Origin: Kitasatospora sp. A2-31
GTDB taxonomy: Bacteria; Actinomycetota; Actinomycetes; Streptomycetales; Streptomycetaceae
NCBI RefSeq assembly: GCF_022288725.1
Contig: NZ_JAKNTA010000004.1
Span: forward strand, 274,615 to 338,614
Length of the DNA: 64,000 nt
Direction: 5' to 3'
Position 1 is the stretch's first letter. The number at the start of each line of letters is the position of its first letter. The notes beneath the pieces were generated by a model. It was not told the origin of the DNA, did no database searches, and saw only the letters and a list, made by a program, of their open reading frames with translations. The position numbers and the translations under genes were made by a program. Positions 47,036-53,714 of this stretch are shown here, piece by piece.

Positions 47036-47219
47036 TTCCGGGGGAATCGCGGGCGTCCCGGAGGGGGGCGGAACGGCCGCTTGGAATTCCGGTATCGCCG
47101 TGGGGTGCATTCCCGGAGCCGCCCCGGGGATCCCCGGTCCGGGACGGCGAAAAGCGGCGGTCTCCGGGGCGGGGAAATCCGCCCCGGAAACCGCCGGGGT
47201 GCCGCTGGGCGGCGCCTGA
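47036..47219. other. Spacer with terminator for the peptide operon
   Basis: This gap between the acyl-CoA dehydrogenase terminator and the last small-peptide gene holds the hairpin at 47156-47195. No further peptide gene is visible in it. Confidence 0.5.
47156..47195 (-). terminator. Terminator of the small-peptide operon
   Basis: Arms 47156-47172 and 47179-47195 (17 bp with one mismatch) surround GGAAAT. It lies 24 bases past the stop of the third peptide on the minus strand. Confidence 0.6.
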
Positions 47220-47357
47220 TCAGGCCGCGATCTTCCTCATGCTGAATTCACGGTCGGCGGCGTCGTCGCTCTGCAGCTCGGCCACCCAGGCCTCGAAATC
47301 GGCGATCTCCTCCAGGCTCGGCGCCGGACGGACCGCCTCGATGAGGGCAGTGCTCAT
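47220..47357 (-). CDS. Small peptide 3 (45 aa), candidate RiPP precursor
   Basis: This short ORF starts at ATG 47357 and ends at TGA 47220-47222. The product has the shared block PAPSLEEIADFEAWV, then a longer tail (AELQSDD, then FSMRKIAA at the end). It is the most diverged of the three paralogs but keeps the P-x-x-E-E-I-A-x-FEAWV core. A GGGGGTGA ribosome site precedes it. It is too short for usual gene callers. The conserved N-terminal half with a variable Lys/Arg-containing C-terminus fits a leader-core layout; the modification is unknown. Confidence 0.7.
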   Translation of the reverse strand: MSTALIEAVRPAPSLEEIADFEAWVAELQSDDAADREFSMRKIAA

Positions 47358-47412
47358 GGAAATGTCACCCCCGTTCTTCCTGAGTTCCTGCTGTGGGCTG
47401 GAAGGCCGTTGA

Positions 47413-47505
47413 TCAGGCCTTCTTGCTCGAGTTGATGTCGAAATCGGTCACCCAGGCCTCGAAGGCCGCGAGCTCCTCGTCGGTCGGAGCGATGCGCGTA
47501 GCCAT
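47413..47505 (-). CDS. Small peptide 2 (30 aa), candidate RiPP precursor
   Basis: ATG 47505 to TGA 47413-47415 encodes a peptide identical to peptide 1 at 23 of 30 positions. Shared are MATR, APTDEE, AAFEAWVT and DINS; the ends differ, SSKKA here against SMKMR. GGGGGTGA precedes the start. Strong conservation of the first 26 residues and variation of the last few is what one expects of a leader plus a diversifying core. Confidence 0.75.
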   Translation of the reverse strand: MATRIAPTDEELAAFEAWVTDFDINSSKKA

Positions 47506-47607
47506 GTCTGTCACCCCCGTTCGTGCGATATGTTCCGGAGATCGGGAGGGGCGCCCCTGAATGCCCGGAGGGATCATCCGGAGGCGCTTCCCGGATGACG
47601 CTCGAAT

Positions 47608-47700
47608 TCAGCGCATCTTCATCGAGTTGATGTCGTACTCGGTGACCCAGGCCTCGAAGGCCGCGATCTCCTCGTCGGTCGGAGCCGGACGGGTAGCCAT
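47608..47700 (-). CDS. Small peptide 1 (30 aa), candidate RiPP precursor
   Basis: This is the first gene of the peptide operon, ATG 47700 to TGA 47608-47610. It contains PAPTDEEIAAFEAWVTEYD, then INSMKMR. A GGGGG site lies nine bases before the start. The TDEE-x-AAFEAWV helix is amphipathic and probably a recognition element. It lies divergently from the methyltransferase gene, across a shared region with an operator-like repeat, so it is likely co-regulated with the modification genes. It is a candidate substrate of the enzymes to its right. Confidence 0.75.
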   Translation of the reverse strand: MATRPAPTDEEIAAFEAWVTEYDINSMKMR

Positions 47701-48014
47701 GGATTTCCACCCCCTTTCCTTGATCGACTGCGGGGCGACGCTAGCACGTTGCATGTCCACATCAGCAACGTGATGCGGGTCACATGTCCGGAGTGTTTGC
47801 GGCGATCGTCACGCTCGACTGCGTACATGTCATGACGTAGAGTCTGGCGAAGATCATCCAGTCGACGCCGCCGGGGTGCCGGAGTGCCGCACCCCAGGTC
47901 GGCCGGGCCGCAGCACGCCTGTGCGCGAGCCGGGACCACGGACATCGAGCGCCAGTGAAGCGCCGTCACCGGGCGGACCGGTCCGTCGACCTGCACATCG
48001 GAGGGGGAGTCCCA
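47701..48014. promoter_or_regulatory. Divergent promoter region of the peptide and methyltransferase operons
   Basis: This 314-base region holds the inverted repeat at 47745-47772 and recurring ACATGTC/CATGTCC words (near 47752, 47782 and 47825). A -10-like TAGAGT lies near 47838-47843 for the plus strand, and on the minus strand TAGCGT sits at about 47739-47744 for the peptides. Confidence 0.5.
47745..47772. promoter_or_regulatory. CACGTTGC-N12-GCAACGTG operator-like repeat
   Basis: The 8-base arms at 47745-47752 and 47765-47772 are exact complements. The repeat overlaps the spacing expected between -35 and -10 of the peptide promoter, so a regulator binding here would block it. No regulator gene is in the window part of the cluster. 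Confidence 0.55.
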
Positions 48015-48833
48015 ATGCCTGTCGAGGCGATCGGAGCCGACCTGCGTGCCTTCGCGGCCGTGGACGAGGCCGAGGATCCGCTGCCGCTGATCCGGGCGCT
48101 GGACGAGGGCAAGGCCTACCCGGGCATGCGCACCGCCGAGGAGGCCATCATGGCCGAGCTGCGGCTGGAGGGCGCCACGGCGGTGCTGGACGTCGGCTGC
48201 GGGCTGGGCGCCGACGCGATCGCGATGGCCGGGCGGGTGCCGCAGGGTGCCCGGGTCACCGGGCTCGACCTCAGCCGCACCATGGTCGCCGAGGCCCGGC
48301 TGCGCGCCGCCCGGGTCGGTGCGGCGGTCTCCTTCGAGGTCGGCAGCGCGCTCGACCTCCCCTTCCGGGGCGGCGAGTTCGACCGTTGCCGGGCGCAGAC
48401 CCTGCTGCAGCACGTGCCCGACGCGCCGCGCGCGATCGCCGAGATCGCCCGGGTCCTGCGGCCCGGCGGCCGAGCGGTGGCCTTCGAGTTCGACCTCGGC
48501 ACGACCGTGCTCGACCACCCCGACCGGGCGACCACCCGGACGATCCTCGACTACGTCACCGACGCGGCGCTCCAGGGCTGGATCGGCCGTCAGCTGCCCA
48601 GGCTCTACCGGGAGGCCGGCTTCACCGGGGTCGCGGTCCACCCGCACCCGGTGCCCAACGACCTCGCGTTCTTCCTGTTCACCATGCGGCGGCCGCTCGC
48701 CCAGCTGGTCAAGGACCGGGTGCTGACCGCCCGCCAGGTGGTCGCCTGGAAGGACCGGCTCGAGCAGCTGCACGAGGACGGTCACTACCTCGGCGGCACC
48801 ACCGGATACCTGGTGTCGGCCACCAAGGCCTGA
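48015..48833 (+). CDS. SAM-dependent methyltransferase
   Basis: This 272-residue class I methyltransferase has motif I VLDVGCGLGADAIAMA (about 58-73), GLDLSRTMVAEAR and the FDRCRAQTLLQHVPDAPRAIAEIARVLRPGGRAV motif-IV/post region. It would transfer methyl from S-adenosylmethionine to an O, N or C on a small molecule or peptide; the target is unknown. ATG 48015 follows GGAGGGGGAG; the upstream in-frame ATG at 47955 is less likely. It begins the plus-strand biosynthetic run and is followed by a 14-bp triple repeat. Confidence 0.85.
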   Translation: MPVEAIGADLRAFAAVDEAEDPLPLIRALDEGKAYPGMRTAEEAIMAELRLEGATAVLDVGCGLGADAIAMAGRVPQGARVTGLDLSRTMVAEARLRAARVGAAVSFEVGSALDLPFRGGEFDRCRAQTLLQHVPDAPRAIAEIARVLRPGGRAVAFEFDLGTTVLDHPDRATTRTILDYVTDAALQGWIGRQLPRLYREAGFTGVAVHPHPVPNDLAFFLFTMRRPLAQLVKDRVLTARQVVAWKDRLEQLHEDGHYLGGTTGYLVSATKA

Positions 48834-48854
48834 CCCCCGGCCCCGACTCCCGGC

Positions 48855-48896
48855 CCACCGCGCCCGGCTTACCGCGCCCGGCCCACCACGCCCGGC
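48855..48896. repeat. 14-bp degenerate tandem triplication
   Basis: Three 14-base units (48855-48868, 48869-48882, 48883-48896), with core ACCGCGCCCGGC, lie in the gap between the methyltransferase and the ABC gene. Copies 2 and 3 differ from the first by one or two bases each. Confidence 0.7.
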
Positions 48897-48968
48897 CCCG
48901 GCCCGGCGCCGCCGCGCTCCCGAGACCTCACCCGCAGTTCCGTACCAGCGAGAGAAGTGTGCTTCCCC

Positions 48969-50840
48969 GTGCCCAGACGGCAAGACGGCGATCCGCCCCT
49001 GACCGAGACACCCCCGACCCCCGGCGGGGCCGAACCGCGCTCCCGCCTCGCGGCTCTGGCCGCCCGGCTGCATGACCGGGACGAGTGGAAGTTCTTCGCC
49101 GTCCTGCCCCGCGCTCACCGTGGCCTGGCCGTCGCCTGGTGGTCGCTGATCCTGGTGCGCGGCGCCCTGCCCGCCCTGTTCGCCGTCACCACCGGCCTGC
49201 TGGTGGACGCGATCGGCGACGGCACCTCGCTGACCGGCCCGCTCTGCGCCGCCGGCACGGTGTTCGTCCTGCTCCGGATGCTGGTGCCGCTGCACTCACA
49301 GGTCGGCGTCGCCCTCGGGGAGCGCCTCTCCTGCCTGCTGCACGACCTGCTTGTCGAGACCACCACGGCACCCGGCGGCATCGCCCACCTGGAGTCGCGC
49401 GAGCTGGCCGACGAGCTGGCCGGCGCCCGCGACTTCGACCAGGGCACGGTCGGCCCGCCGATGGCCATCTCGGTCGGGCTGATCGCCGGCGGCCTGGTCG
49501 AGGCGGCCGTCGGCGCCGGCCAGGTGATCGTGCTCGCCGCCTACACCTGGTGGGCACCCCTGCTGGTCGGAGGCGCCTGGCTGGCCACCCACTGGCTGCT
49601 GAGGGAGAGCAGCTTCTGGGACCGCAACACCGGCGAGGTGCTGGACGCCCAGCGACGCTCCGACTACACCTACAAGCTGGCCGTCGACGCCCCGGCCGCC
49701 AAGGAGCTGCGGATCTTCGGGCTCGGCGACTGGACCGTGGCCCGCTTCGCCGCCGCCCGCCGGCGCCTGGTGGAGCTGCGCTGGCAGACCACCAAGCTGC
49801 AGCAGCGGCCGCTGCGCTGGACCATCGTCGTCCTGGTCGCGGCCAACGGCGTCACCCTGTGGTCGCTGGCCCGGGACGCCGCCTCCGGCGCCATCGGGAC
49901 CGGCGAGGTCGTGGTCTTCGCCCAGGCCGCGGTCGGCGCCAGTGCGATCGCCTTCGGCGGTCTGAACTGGGCCCTGCCGCCCGCCGCCGGTTCGGTCGCC
50001 GCCGTCCTCGGCCTGCGCGAGAGCATGGCGCAGGCCGGCCGGCTCGGCGGTACCGGCGAGCTCCCGGCCGGCGAGGCCCCGCGGGACGGGATCCGCTTCC
50101 GCGAGGTCGGCTTCTCCTACCCGAACGACGACCGGCCGGTGCTCGACGGCCTCGACCTCACCATCGAGGCCGGGACGTCGCTGGCCGTCGTCGGCCTCAA
50201 CGGTGCCGGGAAGACCACCCTGGTCAAACTGCTCTGCGGGCTCTACGAGCCCACCAGCGGCACGATCGAGGTGGACGGCACTGCGCTCGGCGAGCTCGAC
50301 CTGGCCTCCTGGCGCCGCCGGCTGACCGCCGTCTTCCAGGACTTCAACCGCTACGAGCTGCCGCTGCGGGACAACGTCGCACCGCTGGGTGCCCCCGACG
50401 AGGTCATCGAGGCCGCGCTGGCCGACGCCGGAGCGGCGGGCCTCGCCGACCTCGACACCGTCCTGGCCCCCGGGTACGACGGCGGCCGCGACCTCTCGGG
50501 CGGTCAGTGGCAACGGGTCGCCGTGGCCCGCGCGCTCTGCGCCGTGCGCCAGGGCGCCGGGGTCGTCGTCCTGGACGAGCCCACCGCCCAGCTGGACGTC
50601 CGGGGCGAGGCCGAGATCTTCGACCGGATCCTCACCGCCACCAAGGGGTGCACCACCGTCCTCATCTCCCACCGGTTCTCCACCGTCCAGCACGCCGACC
50701 GGATCTGCGTCCTCGCCGACGGGCGGGTCGCCGAGCTGGGCACCCACGACGAGCTGATGGCGGCGAACGGCCGGTACCGGCAGATGTTCGACCTGCAGGC
50801 GTCCCGATTCGAGGAGGAACCCGATGGCATCGCCGGCTGA
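48969..50840 (+). CDS. ABC exporter (permease-ATPase fusion), first of pair
   Basis: This 623-residue protein has six membrane segments in its first ~320 residues and a nucleotide-binding domain with Walker A VGLNGAGKTTLVK (about 410-422), LSGGQWQRVAVARAL, DEPTAQLD and ISHRFSTVQHADR. It is a half-transporter of the peptide/lipid exporter kind. GTG 48969 is chosen; the GTG four codons earlier is too close to the AG-rich site. It overlaps the second ABC gene by 17 bases, so the pair likely forms a heterodimer exporting the product of this cluster. Confidence 0.88.
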   Translation: MPRRQDGDPPLTETPPTPGGAEPRSRLAALAARLHDRDEWKFFAVLPRAHRGLAVAWWSLILVRGALPALFAVTTGLLVDAIGDGTSLTGPLCAAGTVFVLLRMLVPLHSQVGVALGERLSCLLHDLLVETTTAPGGIAHLESRELADELAGARDFDQGTVGPPMAISVGLIAGGLVEAAVGAGQVIVLAAYTWWAPLLVGGAWLATHWLLRESSFWDRNTGEVLDAQRRSDYTYKLAVDAPAAKELRIFGLGDWTVARFAAARRRLVELRWQTTKLQQRPLRWTIVVLVAANGVTLWSLARDAASGAIGTGEVVVFAQAAVGASAIAFGGLNWALPPAAGSVAAVLGLRESMAQAGRLGGTGELPAGEAPRDGIRFREVGFSYPNDDRPVLDGLDLTIEAGTSLAVVGLNGAGKTTLVKLLCGLYEPTSGTIEVDGTALGELDLASWRRRLTAVFQDFNRYELPLRDNVAPLGAPDEVIEAALADAGAAGLADLDTVLAPGYDGGRDLSGGQWQRVAVARALCAVRQGAGVVVLDEPTAQLDVRGEAEIFDRILTATKGCTTVLISHRFSTVQHADRICVLADGRVAELGTHDELMAANGRYRQMFDLQASRFEEEPDGIAG

Positions 50841-52674
50841 CAAGACCAAGGCCGCCGACCCGCTGCCGTCGTCCGTCCGGGCGCTGGCGCGCTCGCTGCG
50901 GCTCGGCTACCAGGCCAGCCCGCTGCTGATCGTGGTGGCCTTCGGGACCACGGTGGCCGCGGCCGCCCCCGACGCGCTGTTCGCGGCCGGCCTGGCCGCG
51001 CTGCTGCACGGGGTGCTCACCCAGGACGACGGCCGGATCCTCGCCGCCGCGCTCCTCCTCGGCGCCCTCGCCACGGGCAGCTGGCTGCTCGGCATCGTCA
51101 GCGACCGGGCCAACCGTCGCTTCGCCGACCGGGCCGCGGTCTACGTCGAGTCGCACGTCGCCCGGCTGCAGTCGGCGGTGACCACCCTGGAGCACCACGA
51201 GCGGCCCGAGCACGCGGACCGCATCTCCGTGCTGCGCAACCACGCCGGCGCGCTGAGCTACCTCTACCAGGAGCTCTTCGGCACCGTCGGCGTCCTCGTC
51301 CGGCTGGCCATCACCCTGCTGCTGCTGATGTCGGTGGACCCGCTGCTCGGCCTGCTGGGCGTGTTGGCCGTCCCGGGCGTGCTGGTGTCCGGCTGGCGTT
51401 CCGGCGTCGACAAGAAGGCCGAGGAGGCGGGCGCCCAGCACGAGCGCCGGGCCCGCCACCTCTTCACCCTCGCCACCTCGGCCGCGGCAGGCAAGGAGAT
51501 CCGGGTCGCCGGCGTCCAGCGCTGGCTCCACGACGCCCGGCACGACGCCTGGAACCGCCGCTACCGGCCGCTGGCCCGTTCCCGCTGGACCACCGCGGTC
51601 TGGCAGGCCGCCTCCCACGCACTGTTCGGCGCCGCCTTCGTGCTGGCCGTCGCGCACGTCGCCGGAGGCTCCGGCTCGGCGGCCGCCGACAGTCTGCTGC
51701 TGCTCACCGCGGGCAGCCGGCTGGCCCAGTACGTCGGACAGACCGTCACCCAGACCCAGTTCTACCGGACCATCTGGCTCGACGTCTCGCGCCGGCTGAC
51801 CTGGCTGGAGGACCTCGCCGCCGCCGACCGGGCCGCGGCCGATCTGCCCGTGCCCGCCCGCCTCACCGAAGGCATCCGGCTGGAGCGCGTCGGCTTCCGC
51901 TACCCCGGCTCCGAGCAGGCCGTCCTGGAGGACGTCACCCTGGAGCTGCCCGCCGGCAAGGTCGTCGCCGTGGTCGGCGAGAACGGCGCCGGCAAGACCA
52001 CCCTGGTCAAGCTGCTCTGCCGGTTCTACGCCCCGACCGCGGGGACGATCACCGTGGACGGCGCCGACCTCGCCCGGATCTCCCCGGCCGGTTGGCGGGA
52101 GCGGATCAGCGGCGCGTTCCAGGACTTCTTCAAGTTCGAGTACCCGGTCCGGCAGTCCGTCGGTCTCGGCGACCTCCCGCGTCTCGACGATCCCGCCGCC
52201 GCCCGGGCCGGCATCGCCCGCGCCGGGGCCGAGGAGCTGGTCGACGGCCTCCCCGACGGCCTGGACACCCAGCTCGGCCCGACCTGGGAGAACGGCGTCG
52301 ACCTGTCCCACGGCCAGTGGCAGAAGGTCGCCCTGGCCCGTGGCTTCGTGCGCGAGGAACCGCTGCTGCTGGTGCTGGACGAACCGACCTCCGCGCTCGA
52401 CGCCGAGGTGGAGCACGAGCTCTTCGAGCGCTACGCCGAGGCCGCCCGTGCCGCCGCCGGCGACGGCTCCGGCCGGATCACCGTCCTGGTCTCGCACCGC
52501 TTCTCGACCGTGCGGATGGCGGACGTCATCGTCGTCCTGGACGGCTCACGGGTCGCCGAGTACGGCTCGCACGCCGAACTGATGGCGCGCGGCGGTCAGT
52601 ACAGCGAGCTGTACGGCATCCAGGCGGCCTCGTACCAGGCGGGCGCGCGTGCCGTCCCCGCCGAGGCGCACTGA
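50824..52674 (+). CDS. ABC exporter (permease-ATPase fusion), second of pair
   Basis: This 616-residue protein has six membrane segments in the first ~320 residues and an ATPase domain: Walker A VGENGAGKTTLVK, LSHGQWQKVALARGF (signature LSHGQ instead of LSGGQ), DEPTSALDAE and VSHRFSTVRMADV. The unusual His in the signature fits a heterodimeric exporter with one degenerate site. It overlaps the first ABC gene by 17 bases, and its TGA overlaps the ATG of the next gene (TGATG). Confidence 0.88.
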   Translation: MASPADKTKAADPLPSSVRALARSLRLGYQASPLLIVVAFGTTVAAAAPDALFAAGLAALLHGVLTQDDGRILAAALLLGALATGSWLLGIVSDRANRRFADRAAVYVESHVARLQSAVTTLEHHERPEHADRISVLRNHAGALSYLYQELFGTVGVLVRLAITLLLLMSVDPLLGLLGVLAVPGVLVSGWRSGVDKKAEEAGAQHERRARHLFTLATSAAAGKEIRVAGVQRWLHDARHDAWNRRYRPLARSRWTTAVWQAASHALFGAAFVLAVAHVAGGSGSAAADSLLLLTAGSRLAQYVGQTVTQTQFYRTIWLDVSRRLTWLEDLAAADRAAADLPVPARLTEGIRLERVGFRYPGSEQAVLEDVTLELPAGKVVAVVGENGAGKTTLVKLLCRFYAPTAGTITVDGADLARISPAGWRERISGAFQDFFKFEYPVRQSVGLGDLPRLDDPAAARAGIARAGAEELVDGLPDGLDTQLGPTWENGVDLSHGQWQKVALARGFVREEPLLLVLDEPTSALDAEVEHELFERYAEAARAAAGDGSGRITVLVSHRFSTVRMADVIVVLDGSRVAEYGSHAELMARGGQYSELYGIQAASYQAGARAVPAEAH

Positions 52675-53606
52675 TGGCCGGGCCCGCCCGCGCCGCCCGG
52701 CCGGTGGCCGACGAGCGGACCCTGCGCGCGCTCGTCGGCCGGATCGGGCGCGTGCCCGACCGGTACCGGGAGTTCGGGCAGACCGCTGCCGAGGCCGCCT
52801 GGCAGCACGGCATCGACGCGCCGCTGCTCGGCACGCTCACCGAGCTGGGCCTGCCGTGCCGACCGGCCGCCGACGGCCCCCGCTACGACCAGCTCGACCT
52901 CGCCAACGTCTCGTTGTCGCTCGCCCTGCCCTCCGCGCGGTTCATGGCCATGCGCGGCTGGGCGGCGGCGATCCGCTCGGCCGCCCGGGCCTCCGGCGCC
53001 ACCGCCTACACCGTGGACGTGCTGCCGGCCTGTCCGCCCGGCCCGCGCGCGCACGACTGCAACCCCGCTGCGGCACCGCTGCTGCGCGAGCAGCCGGGCT
53101 TCGCCGGACCGGCCGGCGGCCCCTTCACGCTGACCCGGCGGGTCCCGGCCCGGCCCGCCGCGGTCCACCCGGAGCTGGCGGCGCTGACCGAGCTGGTCGC
53201 GGCGGTGCACTTCCACCACCTGCCCGCCGGACTCCGCCAGGACGTCGGCTTCCTGCGGGAGGCGGCCCTCGCCGACTGCGGGCTGGCGGCGACCTTCCTC
53301 GCCGAGGAGGCGCACGGGCTCGGCCTGACCGCCCGCCGCTCCTTCGGCCTGTTCCTCTCCGCGCCCTACTCGATCGCCCACTCCTGGCTGGACGTCAGGG
53401 TGGACGACCGCTGGGTCTCCTTCGACCCGCACCTGCTGAACCTGCTCACCGGCTGGAACCTGCTTCCGGCCGAGGAGTGGCCGTCCTACCGGTCGATCGG
53501 CGAGGGCGCCTGGCGACTCGCGGACCACGAGTTCGTGATGGCCACCCACGACGGCGCGGAGACGCCGGTGTCGTTCCCGACCCGCGCGGTGGCCTGCGAC
53601 GCGTAG
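52674..53606 (+). CDS. Transglutaminase-fold protein 1
   Basis: This 310-residue protein has a C-terminal transglutaminase-like core with a Cys-His-Asp triad: C202 in LADCGLAATF, H236 in SIAHSWLDV and D251 in FDPHLL. Its N-terminal ~150 residues are shared with the second paralog (PDRYREF, LDLANVSLSL) and not with standard families I know. Such a fold can be an acyltransferase, a peptide amide-former or a cysteine protease. In a cluster with carrier proteins and small peptides it may transfer an acyl thioester to peptide amines or cleave a leader. ATG 52674 overlaps the ABC stop. Confidence 0.75.
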   Translation: MAGPARAARPVADERTLRALVGRIGRVPDRYREFGQTAAEAAWQHGIDAPLLGTLTELGLPCRPAADGPRYDQLDLANVSLSLALPSARFMAMRGWAAAIRSAARASGATAYTVDVLPACPPGPRAHDCNPAAAPLLREQPGFAGPAGGPFTLTRRVPARPAAVHPELAALTELVAAVHFHHLPAGLRQDVGFLREAALADCGLAATFLAEEAHGLGLTARRSFGLFLSAPYSIAHSWLDVRVDDRWVSFDPHLLNLLTGWNLLPAEEWPSYRSIGEGAWRLADHEFVMATHDGAETPVSFPTRAVACDA

Positions 53607-53630
53607 GGCGTCCCCAGGCCCCCGGGCCCG

Positions 53631-53673
53631 GCGTCCTCCGCCGGGCCCGCTGCCCGAGGCCGGCGGAGGACGC
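53631..53673 (+). terminator. Hairpin between transglutaminase-fold gene 1 and the PKS gene
   Basis: Arms GCGTCCTCCGCCGG (53631-53644) and the complement (53660-53673) form a 14-bp stem with a 15-base loop. It lies in the 108-base gap inside the run and could weaken read-through into the PKS gene or stabilise the upstream mRNA. Confidence 0.5.
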
Positions 53674-53714
53674 CCGGGACAGCAAGCTCCCCGGACCCAG
53701 ACGAAAGGATCACC

